From: Carpediemonas membranifera
Taxonomy: Eukaryota; Fornicata
Length of the DNA: 64,000 nt
Assembly: GCA_019828565.1 (NCBI GenBank)
Contig: JAHDYR010000069.1
Location: 434,001 to 498,000, forward strand
Direction: 5' to 3'
Shown piece by piece: positions 28,892 through 37,936 of the stretch. The position numbers and the translations under genes are program-made. The notes beneath the pieces are model-generated. The model saw nothing but the letters and a program-made list of their open reading frames with translations. It did not search any database and was not told the origin of the DNA. Every line of letters begins with the position of its first letter. Position 1 is the stretch's first letter.

Positions 28892-30418
28892 TTACTCAGT
28901 CCTGGCCCGCTTCTCAGACGCCCCCTGGAGCTTTGCCCGAGCTCTTGCCCTCCCCACAATGCGGGTCAGAGCCCTGCTATCGTACTTGGTGAACAGGATC
29001 ATAGAAAGCGCCTCGCCCGCGGGCATACCGGCAGCATTCGCCCTGAGGATCTCGACGTAGTGGGCAGGTGTCTCCGGCGGTCCGACGAAGACCACCACGT
29101 CCGCCTTCTTCAGCACGCACGGCTTGTAAAAGTGCGCGCGCTCAGAGTACAGAGCAATGCGGGCGGACGGGCCCACCGTGGGGCTCCCATTGAACCGCGC
29201 CCGCCGGTCCCGCCGCTTCCTCTGCGCTGTGTACTCCGAGATCGCGACATAATCTGCGGCATACTTCTCTGAGCCCTCGAGGAAGGCCTTGACTGCAGTG
29301 AAGTTGAAGTAGTTGGGGCAGACGAGGATGGTGCGGAGGTCCTTGTCCAGGATCTCGGGCAGGGCCGCAATCTTGACTCCGGCGAGGGCTTCGGCAGAGA
29401 ATTCAGGGCATGAGAGCTTGAGGAGCTTCTGGGCCTTATAGAGCCCACGGACATCGTTGTATACGATCGCCTTGTCGTCTGCCGCCACGGTCTCGAGTGG
29501 CCGGGCAGACTCGCGGTGCCTAGTCTGCAGGGCGATGAGGTCTGGGAACATGAAACGGGTCACGACCACCCCCTGCCGGATCGTGGCCCCCTCCCCGTCG
29601 AGAAAGGCCGGTCGGACTCGGCTGTACTTCGCCCCAGAGGACACAGCGCCGTCCGGGGGCTGCTGGTTGAGTGAGGCCATCACCTTGGCCATGTGCTCCC
29701 AGTTTTGGTAGTAAATGATGTGGGCTGAGTCGATGGCGACCATCTCGACTGAGGAGAGGGGGTAATGGGTCGATCCGGTCACCATAAGCTGCAGGGCAAG
29801 CGGGCTGCCCACTATGACGTCCGCCTTGACCATGTCGGTAGCCATTACCTTGTAATCAGGCTTCTCTGAGGCCGTCTCCTGCACTGCGGCCGCCCGGTAA
29901 AGCACGCGATCCTTTTTCAGTGTCAGCCCGACCAGGAAGAAGTCGTTGTTCCGCTCGACCCCGTCGTCAGTATACGGGGTGACGGCAAGGCCATCGTACT
30001 CCCGGGTGGTCAGCTCTTTGCCGTCTAAGTCAACTGAAGCGAGGGGCGGGCCGAAGACTGTCTGGAAGAGCTCGCGGCCTTCCCAAGAGCTGCGGTCGGC
30101 ATTCGGGGAGGCGATAATGTCCTCGATACGCTCGCAGAGGGCGACTGCAATGGACATGGTGGGGGCGATATAGAGAATACGGCCCTTGGTGTAGCCTTGG
30201 TCCTTGTATGCTTCATCTACGATGATATCTTCATCTTCCGTGGCATTCCTAATCTTCTCGTTGTTTGCAGCGATGCGCAGCTTGCATTCAGTTGTGTAGC
30301 TGCAGATCCGTGCGGCAATCTCATCTCTACTCCGCTCACTGACGGTAATATAGTCGGTTTCGCCGGTAACGATGGCCAAATCCTGGCCAGCTCCAAGGAT
30401 TTCTGATATCTCGCCCAT
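28892..30418 (-). CDS. UTP25: Utp25, SSU processome component (degenerate DEAD-box fold)
   Basis: 508 aa from the ATG; an extra in-frame TTG precedes it. Utp25-family blocks are clear: DQGYTKGRILYIAPTM, ADVIVGSPLALQLMV, MVAIDSAHIIYYQNWEHM with LNQQP, RVRPAFLDGEGATIRQ, ILVCPNYFNFTAVKAFLEGS, ISEYTAQRKRRDRRARFNGS and ALYSERAHFYKPCVLKKADV. Like other Utp25 proteins it has a helicase-like shape without working ATPase motifs. It acts in 18S rRNA maturation in the nucleolus. It is shorter than yeast Utp25 (721 aa), lacking the acidic N terminus. Confidence 0.9.
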   Translation of the reverse strand: MGEISEILGAGQDLAIVTGETDYITVSERSRDEIAARICSYTTECKLRIAANNEKIRNATEDEDIIVDEAYKDQGYTKGRILYIAPTMSIAVALCERIEDIIASPNADRSSWEGRELFQTVFGPPLASVDLDGKELTTREYDGLAVTPYTDDGVERNNDFFLVGLTLKKDRVLYRAAAVQETASEKPDYKVMATDMVKADVIVGSPLALQLMVTGSTHYPLSSVEMVAIDSAHIIYYQNWEHMAKVMASLNQQPPDGAVSSGAKYSRVRPAFLDGEGATIRQGVVVTRFMFPDLIALQTRHRESARPLETVAADDKAIVYNDVRGLYKAQKLLKLSCPEFSAEALAGVKIAALPEILDKDLRTILVCPNYFNFTAVKAFLEGSEKYAADYVAISEYTAQRKRRDRRARFNGSPTVGPSARIALYSERAHFYKPCVLKKADVVVFVGPPETPAHYVEILRANAAGMPAGEALSMILFTKYDSRALTRIVGRARARAKLQGASEKRARTE

Positions 30419-30527
30419 CAACCAAACGTGAAAACCTTAACCTGCGCGATGAAGAAAGCAGTGTTTTATCGCCATAGGACCCTTGCTGAGCCTCTTCCAC
30501 ACGTCCAGCGTTCGATACCGCAGATAT

Positions 30528-31583
30528 TTACATAGAATTAATGTCGTAGACAACGACCGCGTTCCGGAAGCCCTTGATGGCCTCCCACCGACCGAACCGG
30601 TGCTCCCGGGCCAGCCCCACCGCCAGCCGGCCCCCGCCCACCTCCAGACCGACCACGACACCGTCCAGCTGCACCGAGTCGACCAAACTCATCTCATACT
30701 CAGCGGTGTTGACACTGACGAGGTAGACACTGCCCCGAGTGTCGCCGGCCACGACCATGACGTCGCCTGCTTCACTCGCGCCAAGTACGGCGACAGTGGT
30801 CAGCCAGGGCTTCTCGTTAGTGGCCAGGTCGACCTGGGTGAGCTGCAGGTGGGTCACAGCCTTCTTCTTGTTGGCCCGCCAGAGGAAGACGGCGCCAGAC
30901 TGGGATGCGGTGATGAAGATGTCATGGGTCAGCATCACCACCGCCTCTGTCAGCTCCTCGGGCTTGTAGACCAGTTGGGTCATCTGCTCGGGCCGGCCCA
31001 GCCTGATGGACGCGTCGTGGGCGACCGTGGCGACTCGGTTGCCGTGGAACGCCGAGAGGGAGAGGATCGGGGCCTGGTGGCCGTACATGTTCTGCATGAG
31101 GATGCGGTCCTCGACGTCGTACACACGAATCGTCCGGTCAGCACCCGCGGAGAATAGAAGCTGCTTCTCTCCTTTGGGGTCCTTCGCAAAAGAGATCGCC
31201 TGGATGGCATCGCGATACATGCCGAAGGAATCGATCGATTCGCCAGTCTGGGCGTTCCACATGGCGAGAAGGCGGTCCTTGCCACCGCTGGCGAGGAACT
31301 GGCCGTCTGGTGAGACAGCGATGGAGAGGACTGCACCGTAGTGGCCTTCCACAGGTCCTCTGTTCGGGAACTTGGACGAAGACGTCAATTCCTTGCGTCC
31401 TTTCTTCGGAATAGCGCCTAGCGATGGCTTCTTCCAGAGTTCTTTCAAGTCCGGGAGCGAATAGGCCACAAGGTTCCCAGCCTTGTCTCCTATCCAGAGC
31501 ATCTCACCATGTGGATGAATACAGACGGCGGAAAGAGCTTTCTTCGAGATCCGCTTGCGAGAAAGCTCAGAAAGCGCCTCCAT
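30528..31583 (-). CDS. RRP9: Rrp9/U3-55K, U3 snoRNP WD40 protein
   Basis: 351 aa, a WD40 propeller. GHYGAVLSIAVSPDGQFLASGGKD opens the repeats; DAIQAISFAKDP, SAGADRTIRVYDVED, YGHQAPILSLSAFHGNRVATV and SQSGAVFLWRANKKKAVTH follow. The diagnostic end is VGLAREHRFGRW, the hallmark of U3-55K. It binds the U3 snoRNA B/C motif in the SSU processome. The charged N-terminal extension of yeast and human Rrp9 is very short here. It lies 109 bp upstream of UTP25 on the same strand. Confidence 0.88.
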   Translation of the reverse strand: MEALSELSRKRISKKALSAVCIHPHGEMLWIGDKAGNLVAYSLPDLKELWKKPSLGAIPKKGRKELTSSSKFPNRGPVEGHYGAVLSIAVSPDGQFLASGGKDRLLAMWNAQTGESIDSFGMYRDAIQAISFAKDPKGEKQLLFSAGADRTIRVYDVEDRILMQNMYGHQAPILSLSAFHGNRVATVAHDASIRLGRPEQMTQLVYKPEELTEAVVMLTHDIFITASQSGAVFLWRANKKKAVTHLQLTQVDLATNEKPWLTTVAVLGASEAGDVMVVAGDTRGSVYLVSVNTAEYEMSLVDSVQLDGVVVGLEVGGGRLAVGLAREHRFGRWEAIKGFRNAVVVYDINSM

Positions 31584-31753
31584 TGCTCAATCACCAGCGA
31601 TATACATGATGCCACATAAATCAGACAGACCGACGATTTGATGCAACCAATGCACCCCATACCCACACCAGCATATCCCTGCTTCCTCGATTATCCCACA
31701 CCACCGCCAGAGGCCCACCATCGGCTCTCTATTTACGAATTAACTCGATTTAT

Positions 31754-32407
31754 TTACATTGCCACACACCCCTGCTTCGACTTCGCGAGGGGCTCCATCG
31801 TCGGGTGATCCACTACCTGAGCGTCCACCACACGCTGCTGAACGTCGACGTCGGCCTTGCTCACACCCACACCGGCCAACCGGGCCGCGATACGGTAGAA
31901 CATGGCGTTGATGTTGTCCCCGCTCTTGGCACAGACAAAGAAGGACATGAAATCGTTGAGTGAGGCGAAATCCTGGTGCTTTTGGAGGCGGACAGCGCGT
32001 TGGTAGGACAAATCAGTCTTGTTGCCGACCAGTACAATCAGCGGCATCTTCTCAGTGCTGTACGTCTTCCGCACGAGGCGGTACCAGTCGTCGAGGTTCT
32101 GGAAACTCTGATAGTTGGTGATATCATACATCATGATCACGGCATGGGCACCGTACACGTAATTGCCGATCATGTTGCCGCCAATGGACTGTCCTCCGAT
32201 ATCCCATACTTGCAAAGTCACTTCATTGCCTTCTGGAAGCGCCATTTGCTTGGCGTAGAAGTCTAGGCCAATCGTTTGCTTGTATGCCTGCGCAAAATTG
32301 TCGCCTGTGAAACGCTGTGCAACAGAAGTCTTCCCAACGGAACCATCACCCAAAATAATTACTTTGAACTGCTGAAGACCAACGTCTTCGTCTGAATCGG
32401 AATCCAT
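31754..32407 (-). CDS. RAB28: Rab28-like small GTPase
   Basis: Start at MDSDSDEDVGLQQFKV (217 aa); an upstream in-frame ATG at 32428 is alternative. G motifs: GDGSVGKTS, VWDIGGQSIGG in place of the usual WDTAGQE, VGNKTDL and SAK-like CAKSGD. QAYKQTIGLDFYAKQMALP, GNYVYGAHAVIMMYDITNYQSF and the final CVAM CaaX box are all Rab28 characters (prenylated by farnesyl or geranylgeranyl transferase rather than the Rab system). Rab28 is tied to flagellar IFT/BBSome traffic. A palindromic motif copy (ATAAAATGCAATTTTT) lies at 32418-32433. Confidence 0.9.
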   Translation of the reverse strand: MDSDSDEDVGLQQFKVIILGDGSVGKTSVAQRFTGDNFAQAYKQTIGLDFYAKQMALPEGNEVTLQVWDIGGQSIGGNMIGNYVYGAHAVIMMYDITNYQSFQNLDDWYRLVRKTYSTEKMPLIVLVGNKTDLSYQRAVRLQKHQDFASLNDFMSFFVCAKSGDNINAMFYRIAARLAGVGVSKADVDVQQRVVDAQVVDHPTMEPLAKSKQGCVAM

Positions 32408-32475
32408 CGCGAGGTGCATAAAATGCAATTTTTGACGAATTCAAAACAAAAACGCTTTATATACAGCCGCAGACC

Positions 32476-33078
32476 CTAATCGAGCCTGTTGACAACAACA
32501 TTAGCTTCTCTCACCACCCGCTTCTCGCCGCCGACCTCCATCTCATATCCTTCAGCAACAACAGCGAGCACCTCGCCGTCCTTCTTGCTGGGGTCCTTGA
32601 TGATGGACAGTGCATGCTGTGTGTTGGGATCGAACAGGCTGCCCAGGCTCTCCACCCGCCGAACACCCAGCCTCTCCAAGGCCGCCTTCATTTGACGTTG
32701 GGTGGTTCCAACGCCGTCCGCAAAAATCTTGGCGGTCTTAGCAGGGACCTTCTTGCCCTTGGCGATCTGCGGGGGGATGGATTCGAAGGCACGGTCGAGA
32801 TTGTCGGCCACCTCGAGCATGTTCTTCAGCACCTTGATGGCGCCTTCCTGCTTGGCCTCAGCAAGCGCTTCCCGGCTCCTTTGGGCGGCGTTGCGCTGAT
32901 CAGCAATGGATCTGAGCAGCTGGTTCTTCGTGTCAGCGAGTTCTTGCTGGCAAGTAGCGAGCTCGTCAGAGATGCTTACTGAAGCTTCCTCCGCAGTGGA
33001 ATTGAAGCGAGGGAACTGTATACCACTGAAAATAGAGCTCTGCAGGGCAGGACGGAGTGAAACAAAGGTGCTCAGCAT
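32476..33078 (-). CDS. MGE1: GrpE/Mge1 nucleotide exchange factor, organellar
   Basis: 200 aa. The N-terminal 27 residues (MLSTFVSLRPALQSSIFSG...) are hydroxylated, positively charged and without acids, like a mitochondrial presequence. Then come a coiled coil (about 35-75), the GrpE core LKNMLEVADNLDRAFESIP, and the C-terminal beta domain with SLGSLFDPNTQHALSII and EVLAVVAEGYEM. Mge1 releases ADP from matrix Hsp70 for protein import and Fe-S assembly, which implies a mitochondrion or mitochondrion-related organelle. Confidence 0.9.
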   Translation of the reverse strand: MLSTFVSLRPALQSSIFSGIQFPRFNSTAEEASVSISDELATCQQELADTKNQLLRSIADQRNAAQRSREALAEAKQEGAIKVLKNMLEVADNLDRAFESIPPQIAKGKKVPAKTAKIFADGVGTTQRQMKAALERLGVRRVESLGSLFDPNTQHALSIIKDPSKKDGEVLAVVAEGYEMEVGGEKRVVREANVVVNRLD

Positions 33079-33286
33079 CTGTTGGGCCTACGAAAATGAA
33101 GTTGTCAACGACGCCACTGTCAGCTCAGCCGGTGCTTTGCGGTGTTTAGCCCGGGGTGTGCTACCAGACTCCCCAGACTGTGCTGAGTCAGACATGGTCA
33201 AGCTGCAGTCAACGACAGTCCCAGGACAAGGGTGGGGGTGGCCTTCACGTAGCTAGTATTGTAACATAAACATCACAGCTACAGCC

Positions 33287-33853
33287 TCACTCGTACATCT
33301 CGCCCGGCCCCGAGGCAACGGTCACCGGGACATTACTCGCTGCCAGCTGCCGCCTGAGCTCCACGATCTCGTCCAGCCTGGCCTTTGCAACGTTGTCCAG
33401 CTCCGCCACCATGTCCGTCTGATCGTTGTACAGCCCTAGGATCCGGGCCGCCTTGGTCTGGGCTGTGTCTCTTGCCGTCAGGGCGGCAGCGAGCTCTGAA
33501 GCTGGGACAAGTTGGTCGCTTGGGAGTGACGAGAAGTCGATGGGCGGCTCGGGCTCGGGATCGGTCTGTATTGCGCAGTGGACGCAGGGCGCGGATAGGA
33601 GCGTCTGTAGTTTGGCCCTCTCGTCCTGCAGATACTCCACTTCCTGCGCTGCTATGCGTACTTGTGAGGTAAGCTTTGCTCTCAGTTCTTCAACTTCGTT
33701 CCTAAGCGTTGAATTTTGGTGAACCAACGCAACGTTCTTGGTTTCGAGCTCTCTGAAGTTGAACAGACGTTCAATTGTCAAATCCGGGTCCAAGCCAATA
33801 TTCTTTCCACGGAACTCTCCTTTTGTATAGCCACAATAGCTTCCTTCGTCCAT
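33287..33853 (-). CDS. Coiled-coil protein, 188 aa
   Basis: Start at MDEGSYCGYTKGEF; the frame is open upstream only through a GTG. Two coiled-coil stretches (about 30-85 and 120-170) are separated by an acidic Pro-rich segment (IQTDPEPEPPIDFSSLPSDQ). No recognised domain. A GTGCAGGATAGG form of the recurring motif is 31-39 bp upstream of the ATG. Confidence 0.6.
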   Translation of the reverse strand: MDEGSYCGYTKGEFRGKNIGLDPDLTIERLFNFRELETKNVALVHQNSTLRNEVEELRAKLTSQVRIAAQEVEYLQDERAKLQTLLSAPCVHCAIQTDPEPEPPIDFSSLPSDQLVPASELAAALTARDTAQTKAARILGLYNDQTDMVAELDNVAKARLDEIVELRRQLAASNVPVTVASGPGEMYE

Positions 33854-34081
33854 GCGAGCCGTCGCAGCGCGTTTTTTGGTCCTATCCTGCACAACGAAAA
33901 TCTCGAGATTGAGTCGATATACGGTCAGTAAACATCAGCCATGCCTTTAAAGGATGCTAATATACTCATTCCGCGTCCTCCTTCTGGCTGCCGCACCCTG
34001 GCTTTTGACCAGCATGCTCCATCCTCGTATTATTCATAAATGCGTCATCAGCGCAGTAAATCCACATCTATTCCTTTCTGC

Positions 34082-35455
34082 TCAGAGTAACCCGACCAGC
34101 ACCCGGATCAGCGTGTACAACAGCCCCAACACCGCCACGATAGCGACTGTCACCAGTGCTATGGTTACCAAGAACGACGTCCGAACGGGCAGAGTCCCGT
34201 CTCTCACGATCGACTCCATCTGGTCAAGCTGCCGCTGGATCTGCCCCAGGTGGGCCATGATTCCCTCGAGCGAGGGCTCTGTCTTCGACAGTCGCACAGT
34301 CGGCCACAGGAGCGCGTCCTCGCCGCCGTCGCCCCGCATCATCCGGAGACTGCTACCAGCTGGAAGCATGGGATCAGTCTGCCCGGCCACACCATCCTTG
34401 GCAATCCGGGAGAAGACATGGCTGGCCCGACGTGGTCCAGGGGGGCTCCGGCCCGGCGTGGCGGGGCTGACGTGGAGGCTGGCCAGCCTCAGGCGGGGGT
34501 CGACCACGGGTGACGTGCCGTAGGCGTTGGCCCCCTCAGCCTCGCTCAGCACGCCGTGGATGCGTTCGACGAGGATGGAGGAGTCGTCCAGGCGCATCAG
34601 CTCGCGGTTGACTGCGGCGACCACGCCCTTTTGTAAATCCAACAGGGCCGACCGCTGCTGCTCGAACAGCTCGTTCTGGGCCTCCAGTCTGGCCACATCC
34701 CCCGTCGCCGAGTCGACCTTCTCACTCAGCTCCCTCACCGCGGTCAGGGCGTCGAGCTGCCGTCGGAGCGTCTCCATGTCCCGCCTCGAAGCTTCCAGCG
34801 CCTGCCTCAGAGCCTCGTTCTCCTCTATAGCGGCGGTCTGGGCATCTCTAGTCTGGTCCAGCTCGGCCGTCACGGAGCTGAGGGTGCGGGACAGGCCGTC
34901 GAGCTTCGTCTTATACCCTGCCGCTTGGCCATTGTTCACCTCCATGGTGTCCAATGCGTCGGCCAGGGCGTCTCTGTCCTCTCGGAGCTCTGTCACCTCC
35001 TTGTAGAGCGCGGACATCCTGTCTGGTAGAGCTGCGGATCTTGACGCCATTGAGGGCCTTCGGGACTGGCCAATGGTCGAAAGAGCCGGGGTGGCGCTTG
35101 TTATGCGCTCGCGATCAGGCGAGAGTGCCGCCTCCGAGATAACGCCGGGGTCGTCCTCGTCGCCGGCAGGTCCCATGTCTCGGAAGATCGAGAACACGGC
35201 GTAGATGTCGATGGAGGCCTCATTGTCGGGGAACAAGCGGCTAATTACGCGGCTGCGATCTGATTCGGAAAGGATGGTTTCTAGGAACAGTTCTAGCTTC
35301 TGCCTTTGAATCTGGCCGTCCTCGTCGGTGACAGATGCTAGTTCTTCGGCAAACTCTTGGAAGTCCGGATCATATGCACCGCCTGCATTTCCTAGTTCTG
35401 CTCTTGTCATGTGAACGCTCTCCATTGCCGCGCGGTGCTGACTATCACCAGACAT
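34082..35455 (-). CDS. Tail-anchored coiled-coil protein
   Basis: 457 aa. The N terminus (about 25-90) is helical and could be a degenerate EF-hand pair. A long coiled coil spans about 155-300. The last 30 residues form a single membrane helix (FLVTIALVTVAIVAVLGLLY...) with a 5-10 residue lumenal end, typical of a tail anchor on ER, Golgi or organelle membranes. The layout is golgin- or tether-like. An ATG three codons upstream (35464) sits inside a TGCAGTTTATG motif copy and is an alternative start. Confidence 0.7.
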   Translation of the reverse strand: MSGDSQHRAAMESVHMTRAELGNAGGAYDPDFQEFAEELASVTDEDGQIQRQKLELFLETILSESDRSRVISRLFPDNEASIDIYAVFSIFRDMGPAGDEDDPGVISEAALSPDRERITSATPALSTIGQSRRPSMASRSAALPDRMSALYKEVTELREDRDALADALDTMEVNNGQAAGYKTKLDGLSRTLSSVTAELDQTRDAQTAAIEENEALRQALEASRRDMETLRRQLDALTAVRELSEKVDSATGDVARLEAQNELFEQQRSALLDLQKGVVAAVNRELMRLDDSSILVERIHGVLSEAEGANAYGTSPVVDPRLRLASLHVSPATPGRSPPGPRRASHVFSRIAKDGVAGQTDPMLPAGSSLRMMRGDGGEDALLWPTVRLSKTEPSLEGIMAHLGQIQRQLDQMESIVRDGTLPVRTSFLVTIALVTVAIVAVLGLLYTLIRVLVGLL

Positions 35456-35758
35456 AAACTGCATGGTATCTATAGTTCGCGGGCTCTGTAGCGCCTACAG
35501 TTCTGTCATGTTGGATCTACTCATAGCGTGTAGAAGGCCAAAGTCCATGGCCGTAGCAGGTCTCGTTCGTGTGCTTGGAAAGGCACAAGATGGTACGGTC
35601 TCATCTCACAGCTGTCCCACTGTAGCGCTCCATCATGCTGTCAAACAGTCCTTGCGTGTCCCATTCTCTTCATATCGCGTAAAATCCATCGTCAAGATTT
35701 TTTCGCATCCGCAGATAAGCAGTGACCAAAAACGCAGACAGTTGCACAATTGCTTCGA

Positions 35759-36616
35759 ATGGAACCTCTTACCGATCGTCAAATGCCCATTTCTGATTGC
35801 AGCTATATCACACGCGAGTCTTTGTCCGAAATAGTTGGACCAAGAGCTCGTGAGAGCTGGCGCATCACTCTTGAGCTCCATTTGAGAAAGGAAGAGACTT
35901 CAACGCACTACAGAGACTATCTCGAGGATGTACAACACGGGTACATAACCAAGGAGATGCGCAAGGAAGCTATCCGCTTCATCGTCGATGTCTGCGCGTA
36001 CGATGCCCACCCATCCGTCGTCTGCGAGCGTTCGATCCGCCTCTTCGACCAGTGCCTCGCCTATTCGCAGGTTCGTCGTCAGGCTGTCCAACTCTTAACG
36101 CTTGGGGCAATCTCCGTCTCGACGAAACTTGAGGACGACGGGGGCGTCTCCCTGAACGACCTCGTCCGCTACTCCGACGGTCTCTACACCCCACCAGAGC
36201 TCATGGCGGCCGAGCAGCATGTCCTAGATGTCGTTAACTGGGATGCGTACGTCCCTTCGTCCCATCGCGCTCTCTCCTCCATGCTCGGCCTCCTCGCCTC
36301 GGACGGGGAAAAGGAGGAGCATATCGAGACCCTATGGGCACTCTCCTCGAGGTTTATTATCCTGTCGGTGGAGGACTATGGCATCTCCCAGATGCCCCCC
36401 TCTACGGTGGCCACTGGGGTGCTCACCGCAGCGCTCCTCTTCGTCAGGACTGCGACCTCCAGCAGAAGCTTGGACACCCTCGCCGGCATTGGGGTAGATG
36501 TGATCGCTGCTGAGGATGTCGCTAAGTATCTTCTGGTCCGTCGCAAGTTTACATCCCAGGCTGCCCCAACCCTCACCACTCCGCACGACGCCAAACGAGC
36601 GCTGGGGAGCAACTAA
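35759..36616 (+). CDS. Cyclin
   Basis: 285 aa from the first ATG. The N-terminal cyclin fold shows HYRDYLEDVQHGYITKEMRK (the MRxxLxxW equivalent, with Trp replaced), VCERSIRLFDQCLAYSQV, AISVSTKLEDDGGVSLNDLV (the KxE contact region for CDK) and PPELMAAEQHVLDVVNWDAYVPSS. A second helical repeat follows to about 260. This is a divergent cyclin box of the mitotic/G1 type; the partner CDK is not in the window. Confidence 0.8.
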   Translation: MEPLTDRQMPISDCSYITRESLSEIVGPRARESWRITLELHLRKEETSTHYRDYLEDVQHGYITKEMRKEAIRFIVDVCAYDAHPSVVCERSIRLFDQCLAYSQVRRQAVQLLTLGAISVSTKLEDDGGVSLNDLVRYSDGLYTPPELMAAEQHVLDVVNWDAYVPSSHRALSSMLGLLASDGEKEEHIETLWALSSRFIILSVEDYGISQMPPSTVATGVLTAALLFVRTATSSRSLDTLAGIGVDVIAAEDVAKYLLVRRKFTSQAAPTLTTPHDAKRALGSN

Positions 36617-37549
36617 CATGTGTACTATGGCGAAAGCAATAAAAAATGCAAGGTGAAAACGAAAACCCAAGCCGGCAGCGTATAGACATCCGAAGCAGCA
36701 CCGCTTCCCGAAGGATGGGCCCCGTGCGACGAGTATTCACCCGAGAGGCTTGAAATATTACTTGCCAGTGTCACGGGCTCCAGGATTTATGAATTTACTC
36801 GATTGTATGTAAACATGTACATACCATTATTCAGCCATTGCTTTTTATTTATTTCTATGATACATTAGGTCACGTATATAGGTAGTAGCCATCACTATGG
36901 CTCTGTAAAGGCATTCCCGCCTCACCAGGTGCTTTACCTTACCTTGCCCCTGAGTCCCGTTTCGAGCCTGTCTCGAACCATTCCCTGATGTTTCTCTGTC
37001 CCTGTCCTTGCCTTCAGGCAGGGATACTCAGGAGGGGGCGCATTGGTGTGACCCCCCTTTGGTTGCCGCCACAGCCCACTGGCAGTCGTGCATTTCAGCT
37101 AATGCCAGACCCTGGGTGGGAGCCAGGGGTTTTTGTAAAGAAAAAAAACTGAGTCTTATCCCTGAAATACAGCTCTTCCCTTGCTTTACTCTCTGCCTTT
37201 GCATATACTCTGGGCCTTAGAGGGTCCCTGTTCAACGGTGGCTGTGTTGCCAGGTGCCGGGGCCGTGTGGCAACGCCAATGAGAGGGAAAAGTGGCTTTA
37301 TTGATACGGCCAGGATCATGACCAATCAGGACTAAGAAATATCGTCACATCATTTGATATGACAGGCCGCACCCACTGGCTGGGGCGCCTCGGCGGCGAC
37401 AGGGAGGTGCCATCTCATCCGCAGACTGGAGCCGAATGATGGTCATCTCGATCGTGGCAAACGTAAGCCCATCGCCGGCCTCTGCTGAGAAGGGTTAAGA
37501 AGCCAAGCAGAGCGATAGCCAACCTAGCCCAGAATGACGAGCTCAAGTA
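36617..37549. other. Intergenic region, repeat-rich, no intact gene
   Basis: About 930 bp after the cyclin gene, AT-richer near 36.8 kb with an A-tract at 37141-37148. No ORF with recognisable content. Confidence 0.4.
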
Positions 37550-37860
37550 TGACGTACGGAGACGGTGCCCACTGTGCTCGAGGCAATCGGAGATCAGACT
37601 GGCGTGGAAGATACTCAGGGAGAAGCCCGCACCAGCAAGAGAGCAGAGTTTAATTTGAGACTGGGTAGCTGCACAGAAACTAGGAACAGCGTCACATATC
37701 GTCTGCGAATGCCCTGCAGTGGATAGAGGAGAAGAATGGGCGAAGCTATGGCATCAAGCTAGAGACAGCACCAGGCACCAAAGATTCCGGAAGGGCGAAG
37801 ACGGGGAATGGTTTAATGAGAGGCCCTTACTAGAACTGTGGCCAAATAAAGAGAACTAAT
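37550..37860 (+). pseudogene. LINE-like (non-LTR) retrotransposon 3'-end relic
   Basis: Conceptual reading in two frames gives RRRCPLCSR, then ASHIVCECPAVDRGEEWAKL and EWFNERPLLELWPNKEN before TAA. A Cys-x2-Cys pair followed by H-x3-C-x-CP is typical of the very C terminus of non-LTR reverse transcriptases. The reading runs straight into the left LTR of the next element. The frame is broken between the Cys pair and the His/Cys block. Short and degraded, so only moderately certain. Confidence 0.4.
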
Positions 37861-37926
37861 GACGAAGTGAGGTTTATTCGAAACCCGATCAAGGGCAAAA
37901 ATGGTTATAACTAAAATTGCCCAACA
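37837..37926 (-). repeat. Element 1, 3' LTR (90 bp)
   Basis: Identical over 90 bp to the copy at 41771-41860. Flanked outside by GAAC. Confidence 0.92.
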
Positions 37927-37936
37927 CTTCTCTCTC

